A stretch of 9,568 nucleotides of DNA from Caldilineales bacterium (GCA_021463315.1 JAJTXO010000102.1:1-9568), one strand, 5' to 3'. Positions 1 through 6,753 are shown, numbered from the stretch's first letter. The notes: a model not told the origin generated them from the letters alone. Numbers and translations: made by a program.

Positions 1-372
1 CAAGGCCTCGGCCAGGGAAATCTCAGCGCAGTCGACGCCGGTGGCGCGGCAGCCCGCGATGAACTGGTCGGGATAGGGGCCTTCGTCCTCAGGGGTGACC
101 ACGAAGAAGCCGCCGGTGTTTTCGATGCAATGGGCGTGGGTCTTGCGCAGGATGCGGTTCTCGTGGATGCATTCAGTGGCGCTGACTGGGTCCTTGACCA
201 CATAGCGGCCGCCGCTGTGCAGCAGGCCGTGGTAGCGTCCCGTGGTGCCGTGGGTCAGGTCGCGTTTCTCGATCAGGACGACCTTGAAACCGCGCAGCGC
301 CGCATCCCAGGCGATTCCCGTGCCCGTGGCGCCGCCGCCGATGACCAGGATCTCGGTCTCGATGCGTTTCAT
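1..372 (-). CDS. glpA: FAD-dependent glycerol-3-phosphate dehydrogenase, GlpA type (N-terminal part)
   Basis: This enzyme oxidises sn-glycerol-3-phosphate to dihydroxyacetone phosphate and passes electrons to the quinone pool, the step after glycerol kinase. Only the first 124 residues are present; the frame stays open to the left edge. Visible features are the Rossmann dinucleotide-binding loop GGGATGTG (residues 12-19), the acidic residue ending strand 2 (E35) that usually holds the FAD ribose, and the family block HGLLHSGGRY (48-57). The block and the following region resemble anaerobic GlpA more than aerobic GlpD, by recall rather than alignment. The ATG at 372 is preceded by GAGG nine bases upstream. 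It is the last visible gene of the glp/dha operon, 343 bp after glpK. Whether glpB, glpC or dhaM follows cannot be seen. Confidence 0.9.
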   Translation of the reverse strand, partial: MKRIETEILVIGGGATGTGIAWDAALRGFKVVLIEKRDLTHGTTGRYHGLLHSGGRYVVKDPVSATECIHENRILRKTHAHCIENTGGFFVVTPEDEGPYPDQFIAGCRATGVDCAEISLAEAL

Positions 373-391
373 AGTGCGTACCTCGTTGGGC

Positions 392-487
392 TATCATCTC
401 AATAGAGGGGGAAGACTTCCGAAGTCTTATGGACTGTGAGCCCGTTTTGAACAAACCTGCGCAGACTTCGGAAGTCTCGACCCCGGT
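392..487. mobile_element. MITE-like palindromic element, right end missing
   Basis: These 96 bases match 8999-9094 with a single difference (G at 407, T at 9014). The left terminal sequence TATCATCTCAATA is present. Inside lie two copies of a 15-base palindrome in opposite orientation, AGACTTCCGAAGTCT (413-427) and AGACTTCGGAAGTCT (463-477), so the two can pair across a 35-base loop. After 487 the match stops and the right terminal repeat of the other copy is absent; a different repeat begins within about 12 bp. The element ends 19 bp upstream of the glpA start codon. Confidence 0.75.
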
Positions 488-498
488 ATAAAAGAGAA

Positions 499-565
499 CC
501 GCGAAGATGCGCGGGACGCAAAGTGCAGTGGGTGGCTTTCCTTTGCGTGCTTTGCGTCTTCGCGG
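499..565. repeat. Imperfect inverted repeat with GCGAAGA / TCTTCGC arms
   Basis: The 25-base arms 499-523 and 541-565 are reverse complements at 20 of 25 positions and enclose a 17-base loop. The outer nine pairs (CCGCGAAGA with TCTTCGCGG) and the inner ACGCAAAG with CTTTGCGT are perfect. Similar GCGAAGA-CGC repeats are common between genes in environmental bacteria, from memory. It could fold as an RNA hairpin in the glpK-glpA transcript. Confidence 0.55.
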
Positions 566-646
566 CCAAGAGAGTCGACGAAGGCAAACCATTTTTGGAG
601 GAAGTTTCTGTTTGCTGGCGGGTCGCCGGGGAATCTGCCGCCAACC

Positions 647-697
647 CGGCGAGGATGCCTGGCGATCAGTTCACGGCGAGGACGCCTGGCGATCAGT
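647..697. repeat. 24-bp direct repeat, two copies
   Basis: A 24-base sequence starting CGGCGAGGA and ending GGCGATCAGT occurs at 647-670 and again at 674-697 with one T/C difference, giving a 27-bp period. It lies 18 bp downstream of the glpK stop codon on the minus strand. No function is evident. Confidence 0.6.
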
Positions 698-715
698 CTA
701 TGGGCTGAACCTGAC

Positions 716-2209
716 TCAGTCCTCGAGCCAGTGCATCGAGCGCTGGACGGCCTTCAGCCAGCCCTTGTACAGGGTGGCGCGGGTTTCCTCGTCCATCTTC
801 GGCTCGTAGGTCTTGTCGATCTGCCAGTTCTGGCGCAGGTCCTCCAGGTTGTCCCAGTAGCCCACGGCCAGGCCGGCCGCGTAGGCCGCGCCCAACGCCG
901 TGGTCTCGGCCACCACCGGCCGCACCACCGGCACGCCCAGGATGTCCGACTGGAACTGCATCAGGGTGTCGTTGTAGACCATGCCGCCGTCGACCTTGAG
1001 CGCCTTCAGCGTGACGCCGGAGTCCTTCTCCATGGCGTCCAGCACCTCGCGCGTCTGGTAGGCAGTGGCATCCAGCGCGGCACGGCACATGTGGAATTTG
1101 TTGATGTAGCGGGTGAGGCCGACGATCACGCCGCGCGCATCGGACTGCCAGTAGGGTGCGAACAGGCCAGAGAAGGCCGGCACGAAGTAGATGCCGCCGC
1201 TGTCCGGCACCTGCTTGGCATAGTCCTCGATGTGCTTGGAGAAATCGAAGAAGTCCATGTTGTCGCGCAGCCACTGCACCAGGGCGCCGGTGATGGCGAT
1301 GGAGCCTTCCAGGCAGTAGACCGCGGGCGCATCGCCCATCTTGTAGCCCAGCGTGGTCAGCAGACCGCTGTTGCTGGGCACGATCTCGGTGCCGGTGTTG
1401 ATCAGCATGAAGCAGCCGGTGCCATAGGTGTTCTTGGCCTCGCCGGGCGCGTAGCAGGTCTGGCCCACCAGGGCCGCCTGCTGGTCGCCCAGGTCGCCGC
1501 ACACCGGCACGCCGCGCCAGTAGCCGTAGACCTTGGGGTCGCTGGAGGGGCGGATTTCCGGCAGCATCTGCTTGGGGATGCCCATGATGCCCAGGATCTC
1601 ATCGTCCCAGTCCAGGGTTTCCAGATTCATCAGCATGGTGCGGCTGGCGTTGGACACGTCCGTGACATGCGCGCCGCCGTTGGTCCCGCCGGTGATGTTC
1701 CAGATGACCCAGGTGTCCATGTTGCCGAAGATGGCGTCGCCGCGCTCCGCGGCCGAGCGGACGCCCTCGACGTTGTCCAGGATCCACTTGATCTTGGGGC
1801 CGGAGAAATAGGTGGCCAGGGGGAGGCCCACCTTGGCGCGGAAGCGATCCTGTCCGCCATCCTTGGCCAGCTCGTTGCAGATCTTGTCGGTGCGGGTGTC
1901 CTGCCAGACGATGGCGTTGAAGTAGGGCTTGCCGGTGTTCCTGTTCCACACCATCGTGGTCTCACGCTGGTTGGTGATGCCGATCGCGGCCAGGTCGCCA
2001 GCGGTGAGACCAGCCTTCTTCAGCGCCCCATCCATCACGTCGTTGGTGCGGGCGACGATCTCCAGGGGGTTGTGCTCGACATAGCCCGCCTGGGGATAGA
2101 TCTGCTCATGCTCGAGCTGATGGACGCTGACGACGCCGCCCTCGTGGTCGAAGATCATGAACCGTGTGCTGGTGGTGCCTTGATCGACTGCACCTACGTA
2201 CTTAGGCAT
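716..2209 (-). CDS. glpK: Glycerol kinase
   Basis: The enzyme transfers phosphate from ATP to glycerol, giving sn-glycerol-3-phosphate and trapping it in the cytoplasm. The 497-residue length is close to the E. coli enzyme (502). The FGGY-family features are all visible: the phosphate-binding loop DQGTTSTR (9-16), the glycerol-contacting R82-E83, W102 and Y134, the catalytic aspartate D242 in GDLGDQQAA, the second FGGY signature at about 339-361 containing PAFSGLFAPYW, and VDGG (406-409) in the C-terminal ATPase half. The ATG at 2209 was chosen over the upstream in-frame ATG at 2335 because AAAGGAG lies eight bases before it and the protein then starts at the first conserved strand. It sits 118 bp after dhaL and 343 bp before glpA, all in one direction. 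Confidence 0.96.
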   Translation of the reverse strand: MPKYVGAVDQGTTSTRFMIFDHEGGVVSVHQLEHEQIYPQAGYVEHNPLEIVARTNDVMDGALKKAGLTAGDLAAIGITNQRETTMVWNRNTGKPYFNAIVWQDTRTDKICNELAKDGGQDRFRAKVGLPLATYFSGPKIKWILDNVEGVRSAAERGDAIFGNMDTWVIWNITGGTNGGAHVTDVSNASRTMLMNLETLDWDDEILGIMGIPKQMLPEIRPSSDPKVYGYWRGVPVCGDLGDQQAALVGQTCYAPGEAKNTYGTGCFMLINTGTEIVPSNSGLLTTLGYKMGDAPAVYCLEGSIAITGALVQWLRDNMDFFDFSKHIEDYAKQVPDSGGIYFVPAFSGLFAPYWQSDARGVIVGLTRYINKFHMCRAALDATAYQTREVLDAMEKDSGVTLKALKVDGGMVYNDTLMQFQSDILGVPVVRPVVAETTALGAAYAAGLAVGYWDNLEDLRQNWQIDKTYEPKMDEETRATLYKGWLKAVQRSMHWLED

Positions 2210-2231
2210 GTTGTGAACTCCTTTGTTCAGA

Positions 2232-2274
2232 TGGTAGATTGGGAAATTGGTAGATTGGGGATTGGTAGATTGGG
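2232..2274. repeat. Three copies of TGGTAGATTGGG
   Basis: The 12-base sequence TGGTAGATTGGG is exact at 2232-2243, 2248-2259 and 2263-2274, with three or four bases between copies. The array lies directly upstream of the glpK ribosome binding site, in the dhaL-glpK gap (2210-2327). A five-pair GC hairpin, CGCCG-CTG-CGGCG, follows at 2276-2288. Nothing else is seen in this gap. Confidence 0.7.
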
Positions 2275-2327
2275 ACGCCGCTGCGGCGGGTAGGTCGGTG
2301 GGGGGTGGAGAGGTCCTGCCTGGTGGG

Positions 2328-2960
2328 TCACACATTGCCCAACTTGTCGGCCGCGCAGCGGAAGAGCATGGCCGACGACGTGGCCCCTGGATCCTGATGG
2401 CCGATGCTGCGTTCGCCCAGATAGCTGGCGCGGCCCTTGGTGGCCAGCATGGGGATGGTATCCTTCATCCCCTGCTCGGCCGCGGCCGCGGCCGCTTCCA
2501 ACGCCGTTGCCATGTCGGCGCCGCTGGCCAGGCTGGCTTGCATGGCTGCGCAGGCCGGCGTCATGGCATCCACCATGGTTTTCTCGCCGGGCGTCGCCTT
2601 GCCGCGCTGCTGTACGCCGGCCAAACCGGCCTGGAAGGCCGCCAGCCAGTCGTCGGCCGTCACCTCGGTCTTGCCATCCAGCGCCATGCCGGCGCGCATG
2701 AACCAGGTGCCGTACAGCGGGCCGCCCGCGCCGCCCACCGTGGAGACCAGCGTCATGCCGATGGCCTTGAAGATCGCGCCGATGTCCTTGTCGGCCACCG
2801 AGGGCAGCTTGTCCATCACGGCCGCAAAGCCGCGGTCCATGTTCGCGCCATGGTCCGCGTCGCCGATGGCCGAGTCCAGCCGGGTCAGATAGTCTTTGTT
2901 TTCGCTTAGCGTCTGGCGATAGCACTTCAGCCAGGCGAAGATGTCATCACGTGTTGCCAC
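2328..2960 (-). CDS. dhaL: Dihydroxyacetone kinase, ADP-binding subunit DhaL
   Basis: DhaL carries the nucleotide that passes phosphate to dihydroxyacetone bound on DhaK. In the PTS-dependent type the nucleotide is a tightly bound ADP recharged by DhaM. The 210 residues equal the E. coli DhaL length. The Mg-ADP aspartates are in place: D29, D34 and D36 with H37 in DSAIGDADHG, followed by TVGGAGGPLYG (74-84), PGEKTM (124-129) and the C-terminal GRASYLGERSIGHQDPG (176-192). I chose the GTG at 2960, giving VATRDDIFAWL, because it matches the usual start of the family and has GAGG upstream. The frame stays open to an ATG at 3062, but the extra 34 residues are only translated tandem repeat. It follows dhaK after 209 bp of repeats. 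Confidence 0.93.
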   Translation of the reverse strand: MATRDDIFAWLKCYRQTLSENKDYLTRLDSAIGDADHGANMDRGFAAVMDKLPSVADKDIGAIFKAIGMTLVSTVGGAGGPLYGTWFMRAGMALDGKTEVTADDWLAAFQAGLAGVQQRGKATPGEKTMVDAMTPACAAMQASLASGADMATALEAAAAAAEQGMKDTIPMLATKGRASYLGERSIGHQDPGATSSAMLFRCAADKLGNV

Positions 2961-2979
2961 AGGCGCCTCAGTCTGGAAA

Positions 2980-3080
2980 GTATACAGGTACACAAGGAAA
3001 AAGTATACAGGTACACAAGGAAAAAGTATACAAGTACACAAGGAAAAAGTATACAAGTACACAAGGAATGGGTATACAAG
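2980..3080. repeat. 23-bp tandem repeat array, about 4.3 units
   Basis: A unit close to GTATACARGTACACAAGGAA plus three bases starts at 2980, 3003, 3026 and 3049, with a partial unit at 3072, so the period is exactly 23 bp. The first two units read ACAGGTACAC and the next two ACAAGTACAC. The array lies between dhaK and dhaL, starting 19 bp upstream of the dhaL GTG. Confidence 0.85.
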
Positions 3081-3091
3081 GGCGATATGTC

Positions 3092-3163
3092 CTTGTCTAC
3101 TTGTCTACTTGTTTACTTGCCTACTTGTCTACTTGTCTACTTGTCTACTTGTCTACTTGTTTC
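3092..3163. repeat. 8-bp tandem repeat array CTTGTCTA, nine units
   Basis: Nine consecutive 8-base units run from 3092 to 3163. Six are exact CTTGTCTA and three vary (CTTGTTTA, CTTGCCTA, CTTGTTTC). The array ends six bases after the dhaK stop codon in transcription order. Its reverse complement (ACAAGTAGACAAGG) matches the neighbouring 23-bp unit (ACAAGTACACAAGG) at 13 of 14 positions, so the two arrays can pair with each other. The period of 8 excludes a conserved coding repeat. Confidence 0.88.
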
Positions 3164-3169
3164 CTCATC

Positions 3170-4171
<1,002 letters not shown>

Positions 4172-4203
4172 ACGCTTACTCCAAACTCAGGAAAGGATCG
4201 GGG

Positions 4204-4239
4204 AAAAACGGTGAGCAGCCCTGCCGTCAGGGCTGCTCA
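4204..4239 (-). terminator. Intrinsic-terminator-like hairpin between glpF and dhaK
   Basis: The arms TGAGCAGCCCTG (4212-4223) and CAGGGCTGCTCA (4228-4239) form a perfect 12-pair stem with a 4-base loop. In minus-strand RNA the stem is followed by CCG and then UUUUU (4208-4204). It sits 12 bp past the glpF stop and about 30 bp before the dhaK start. Because the operon genes on both sides share one direction, it probably attenuates rather than fully stops transcription, favouring glpF over the distal genes. Confidence 0.7.
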
Positions 4240-4251
4240 TAGGGGGATCGA

Positions 4252-4992
4252 TCAGGCCAGAACTACGCCAGCCAGAAGAGCCGCGATGATAGCGCCCACG
4301 ATGGGGCCGACAACCGGGATCCAGGAGTAGCCCCAATCGCTGCCGCCCTTGCCGGGGATCGGCAGGATGGCGTGGGCGATGCGGGGGCTCAGGTCACGAG
4401 CCGGGTTGATGGCGTAGCCCGTGGTGCCGCCCAAGGCCAGACCGATGACCCACACGAGGAAAGCCACTGGGATGATGCCCAAAGCGCCCATGTTGATCTC
4501 AGCAGTCGTTCCACCGCTGTTCATGCTCACGCCGGCGATGGTCAGAATGCCGAACATCAGCACGAAGGTGCCGATGATTTCCGAGATCAGGTTCAAGGCT
4601 GTATTGCGGATAGCGGGGGCGGTGGCGAAGACAGCCAGCTTGAGGGCGGGATCGGGGGTGGCCGCCCAGTGGGGGTAGTAGTGCAGCCAGACCAGGACCG
4701 CGCCGAGGAAGGCGCCGACCATTTCACCGATCAGATACATGGGAACTTCGGCGGCGGGGGTTTGGCCGGCGACGAAGAAGCCAATGGTGACCGCGGGGTT
4801 CAGGTGCGCGCCGCTGCCCATCGTAACCGCTGAGTAGGCGCCCACGAACACCGCCAGAGCCCATGCCGTGGTGATGACGATCCAGCCAGAGTTGTTGCCT
4901 TTGGTCTTGCCCAGCAGGACGTTGGCGACGACACCATCGCCCAACAGGACCAGTAACATCGTGCCGAGGAGCTCGGCGATGAGGATCTGCAT
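4252..4992 (-). CDS. glpF: Glycerol facilitator (aquaglyceroporin)
   Basis: This inner-membrane channel lets glycerol and similar small polyols diffuse into the cell. The 246 residues form the usual two-fold MIP arrangement of six helices and two half-helices. Both NPA boxes are present: GAHLNPAVT (61-69) and GYAINPARDLSPR (192-204). The aspartate following the arginine in the second box marks glycerol facilitators rather than water-only aquaporins. The selectivity filter appears to be W44, Y193 and R199, matching W-F-R of E. coli GlpF. The ATG at 4992 has a strong AAGGAGGA eight bases upstream. The longer in-frame start at 5361 would add about 120 unconserved residues and was rejected. It is the first gene of the glp/dha operon. 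Confidence 0.95.
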   Translation of the reverse strand: MQILIAELLGTMLLVLLGDGVVANVLLGKTKGNNSGWIVITTAWALAVFVGAYSAVTMGSGAHLNPAVTIGFFVAGQTPAAEVPMYLIGEMVGAFLGAVLVWLHYYPHWAATPDPALKLAVFATAPAIRNTALNLISEIIGTFVLMFGILTIAGVSMNSGGTTAEINMGALGIIPVAFLVWVIGLALGGTTGYAINPARDLSPRIAHAILPIPGKGGSDWGYSWIPVVGPIVGAIIAALLAGVVLA

Positions 4993-5062
4993 GTTCCATT
5001 CCTCCTTGAATGGGTAGAGCTGTTGAAAGCAAAAAAGACTACACGATGCCGAGGCTCGACGA

Positions 5063-5084
5063 CCATCGGATGCCAAACCGATGG
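5063..5084 (-). promoter_or_regulatory. Leader hairpin upstream of a U-run, glpF mRNA
   Basis: CCATCGG (5063-5069) and CCGATGG (5078-5084) form a perfect 7-pair stem with an 8-base loop. On the minus strand a run of six U (5036-5031) follows 26 bases later. The pieces CGATG and CATCG between stem and U-run could form an alternative, closer hairpin. This would suit an attenuator, but the spacing is too long for a simple terminator and no known riboswitch motif was recognised. Confidence 0.3.
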
Positions 5085-5139
5085 GCGTCAGGAAGGAGCT
5101 GCTGGAGCGGGACACCTCCTTTCGCTGGAGGGAGGGGAG

Positions 5140-5175
5140 GCGCAGACCTCGCCGCCAATGGCACAGGGTCTGCGC
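5140..5175 (-). promoter_or_regulatory. 9-pair stem-loop in the putative glpF leader
   Basis: GCGCAGACC (5140-5148) and GGTCTGCGC (5167-5175) are perfect reverse complements around an 18-base loop, and the loop holds a smaller GCC-AAT-GGC hairpin (5154-5162). The sequence CACGATGCC directly after the stem recurs at 5042-5050. A nested stem in an untranslated leader suggests structured RNA, but no partner or ligand can be named. Confidence 0.35.
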
Positions 5176-5274
5176 ACGATGCCATCGATGTGCTAACCAG
5201 GGACAGCAAGAACGGGGGCGCGAGGAGAGAGGAGAGGGGGACGCCGGGTGTCTGGGTGCTGGCCAGACAGGCGC

Positions 5275-5303
5275 ATCATACGTGGCTCTAGTACACCAAA
5301 CTG
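5275..5303 (-). promoter_or_regulatory. Possible glpF operon promoter
   Basis: On the minus strand TATGAT (5280-5275) is one base from the TATAAT consensus. No good -35 hexamer stands 16-18 bases before it; the sequence there is CAGTTTGG. Transcription from about 5268 would give a leader of roughly 275 bases before the glpF ATG. One arm of the spaced inverted repeat lies between the -10 and -35 positions, which suits repressor control. This is a weak prediction. Confidence 0.3.
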
Positions 5304-5331
5304 CCGGGCACCTTACGTCGCCGTGTACTAG
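5288..5331. repeat. Spaced 9-bp inverted repeat, operator candidate
   Basis: CTAGTACAC (5288-5296) and GTGTACTAG (5323-5331) are exact reverse complements separated by 26 bp, so their centres are 35 bp apart, a little over three helical turns. The near arm abuts the possible glpF -10 box. Paired half-sites like this could bind a dimeric or looping repressor. A regulator gene is not in the window. Confidence 0.4.
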
Positions 5332-5338
5332 CCGTTTG

Positions 5339-5353
5339 CTGTCGGTGCGACAG
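5339..5353. repeat. Compact palindrome CTGTCG-GTG-CGACAG
   Basis: Six-base arms around a 3-base centre form a perfect 15-bp palindrome, eight bases beyond the spaced inverted repeat. It may be a protein-binding site or chance in GC-rich DNA. Confidence 0.3.
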
Positions 5354-5496
5354 TTTAGCACCGCCGGTTGATTTCGCCAAATCGCCTGTTGCGCAACTGA
5401 CGTACCGGCTGGACGCCAGGTTTCGCGCGCTCCAGCCAGCCTGTGCGCACAACACGACCCAGCGCACAGTACTCATTCTACCCCAGTTGGCTGGCG

Positions 5497-5508
5497 GATC
5501 ATATGATC
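5497..5508. repeat. Perfect 12-bp palindrome GATCATATGATC
   Basis: This AT-rich palindrome stands out in GC-rich surroundings. It ends 23 bp upstream of the manC -35 hexamer, and a related AATCATATT follows at 5511-5519. Its position suits a regulator-binding site for manC, but no family match is recognised. Confidence 0.35.
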
Positions 5509-5531
5509 TGAATCATATTGCGGCTGAAATC

Positions 5532-5560
5532 TTGCCCCCCCAAGCCAGATGCGCTATACT
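5532..5560 (+). promoter_or_regulatory. manC promoter, likely giving a leaderless mRNA
   Basis: TTGCCC (5532-5537) and TATACT (5555-5560) are separated by exactly 17 bases and fit the sigma70 pattern. Transcription would start around 5566-5569, at or within three bases of the manC ATG (5569). No Shine-Dalgarno sequence precedes that ATG, which agrees with leaderless translation. Confidence 0.6.
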
Positions 5561-5568
5561 CGACCACT

Positions 5569-6681
5569 ATGAAGACCACCACCGACCGTCTCGTCGTTGT
5601 CATCCTGGCAGGGGGCAGCGGCACCCGCCTTTGGCCGCGCAGCCGCCAGGCGCTGCCCAAACAGTTTCTGGACCTGACCGGCCAGGGGACCATGCTCCAC
5701 GAAACCTATGCCCGTCTGGCGCCGCTGGTTCCGCCGCAGCGCATGCTGGTGGTCACCAACCAGCAGTATGTGGAGCTGGCGCGCCAGCAACTGCCGGAAT
5801 TGCCTCCCGAACAGATCGTCGGCGAGCCCGCGCCGCGGGGGACTGCAGCGGCCGTGGGCCTGGGCGCGATCCTGGCCCAGCACCTGCGCCCCGATGCCAT
5901 CATGGCCTCGGTGCATGCCGACCATCTGATTCTCAAGCCGGAGCGTTTCCGCGCGGCGCTGGCGGCCGCGGCCGAGGTGGCCGAGCGCGGCGCGCTGGTC
6001 ACGCTGGGCATCCAGCCGACCCATGCTCACACCGGCCTGGGCTACGTGGAGCACGGCGAGCTGCTGGCGCCGGCCAGCGAGCATCCGGTCTTTCGCGTGG
6101 TGCGATTCACGGAGAAGCCCGATCTGGCCACCGCGCAGCGCTTCGTGGCCGGCGGCCACCATAGCTGGAACTCCGGCCTTTTTGCCTGGCGCGTCGATCG
6201 CATTCTGGCCGAGTTTAGCCAGCACCTGCCCGAGCTGCACGCGGGCCTGGCTGAAATCGGCCGGGCCTGGGGTGGACCGGCCGCGGACCAGACCTTGCAG
6301 CGCGTCTTTCCCACGCTGCCCCACCAGACCATCGACTATGGCATCATGGAGCGGGCCGCGGACATCGCGGTGTTGCCGGTGGACATCGGCTGGACCGACA
6401 TCGGCAGTTGGGGCACGCTGCTGGAGGTGCTGGAGGGGGACGAGGCGGGCAACGTGGTGCGCGGGCCAGACCCGGTGTTCACGCTGGACACCAAACGCAC
6501 GTTGATCTACACGGCCGGCCGGATGGTGGCCGCCATTGGCTTGGAGGATATGATCGTTATCGACAGCGGCGATGCGCTGTTGATTTGCCCCAAAGAGCGA
6601 GCGGAGGAAGTGCGTCACGTCGTCGACTGGCTGAAGCAGACCGGACGTGACGCGTATGTGCAGGATGCCGCTGCGCGCTGA
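5569..6681 (+). CDS. manC: Mannose-1-phosphate guanylyltransferase
   Basis: The enzyme joins mannose-1-phosphate and GTP to make GDP-mannose, the donor for mannosylated glycans, exopolysaccharide or compatible solutes. At 370 residues it is the short single-function form, without the C-terminal isomerase domain of long ManC/AlgA proteins. Visible motifs are the nucleotidyltransferase signature LAGGSGTRLWPRSR (13-26) followed by LPKQFL, EPAPRGTA (86-93), HADH (116-119), FTEKPD (180-185), WNSGLF (200-205) and DIGWTDIGSW (272-281). The ATG at 5569 was chosen because it directly precedes the first conserved strand and lies right behind a promoter. The gene stands alone on the plus strand, and its 3' end faces the nitroreductase gene 201 bp away. 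Confidence 0.94.
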   Translation: MKTTTDRLVVVILAGGSGTRLWPRSRQALPKQFLDLTGQGTMLHETYARLAPLVPPQRMLVVTNQQYVELARQQLPELPPEQIVGEPAPRGTAAAVGLGAILAQHLRPDAIMASVHADHLILKPERFRAALAAAAEVAERGALVTLGIQPTHAHTGLGYVEHGELLAPASEHPVFRVVRFTEKPDLATAQRFVAGGHHSWNSGLFAWRVDRILAEFSQHLPELHAGLAEIGRAWGGPAADQTLQRVFPTLPHQTIDYGIMERAADIAVLPVDIGWTDIGSWGTLLEVLEGDEAGNVVRGPDPVFTLDTKRTLIYTAGRMVAAIGLEDMIVIDSGDALLICPKERAEEVRHVVDWLKQTGRDAYVQDAAAR

Positions 6682-6753
6682 TGCCCGCCCCTGTTGACAA
6701 GCCACGCGGGGATCCTTCGCCGAGCCTCAGAGGCTGTTTGAAAAGTGGCCCAA

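Larger units (their letters stand above)
373..715. other. glpK-glpA intergenic region made of repeats
   Basis: This 343-bp gap holds no convincing gene. From left to right it contains the glpA ribosome binding site, a 96-bp copy of a palindromic mobile-like element (392-487), an imperfect inverted repeat (499-565), a short AT-richer stretch, and a 24-bp sequence repeated twice (647-697). Open frames through it have compositions dictated by the repeats and match no family I recognise. No terminator with a T-run is seen after glpK on the minus strand, so read-through into glpA is plausible. Confidence 0.6.
4993..5568. other. Divergent control region between glpF and manC
   Basis: No gene is supported in these 576 bp. 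The part nearest glpF (4993-5270) would be an RNA leader on the minus strand. It has a stem at 5140-5175, a stem at 5063-5084, and then a U6 run (5036-5031) before the glpF ribosome binding site. Farther right lie a possible minus-strand -10 box, a spaced inverted repeat, a compact palindrome and the manC promoter. Short open frames here, including one on the minus strand at 5288-5476, match nothing I recognise. Confidence 0.5.

Noticed and set aside
507..809. A 100-residue plus-strand frame downstream of glpK
   Set aside because: It runs through three repeat types and into the antisense of glpK, with no family resemblance and no clear ribosome binding site.
731..2293. A 520-residue open frame on the plus strand opposite glpK
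   Set aside because: It is antisense to a full, well-conserved glycerol kinase. Its composition is rich in A, G, V, H and D with no recognisable domain, as expected from a shadow frame in GC-rich DNA.
2241..2320. G-quadruplex from the G-runs between dhaL and glpK
   Set aside because: The runs are separated by up to 13 bases and interrupted, so a stable structure is unlikely without experimental support.
2210..2335. N-terminal extension of GlpK to 2335
   Set aside because: It translates the TGGTAGATTGGG repeats and overlaps the end of dhaL, while the ATG at 2209 has AAAGGAG.
2961..3062. N-terminal extension of DhaL to the ATG at 3062, with a hydrophobic YLYTF-rich stretch
   Set aside because: The extra residues are translated 23-bp repeats, are absent from the family, and the GTG at 2960 gives the normal length and start.
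2980..3163. CRISPR array
   Set aside because: The units are contiguous tandem repeats without spacers of 25-45 bp, and no cas gene is present.
4993..5361. N-terminal extension of GlpF to 5361
   Set aside because: It has no conserved sequence, and a strong ribosome binding site precedes the ATG at 4992.
5288..5476. A 62-residue minus-strand open frame in the glpF-manC gap
   Set aside because: It has no recognisable motif and covers the inverted repeats and the possible promoter. It is better explained as control DNA.
5554..6705. A 383-residue open frame on the minus strand opposite manC
   Set aside because: manC on the other strand has every family motif and a promoter; this frame has none.
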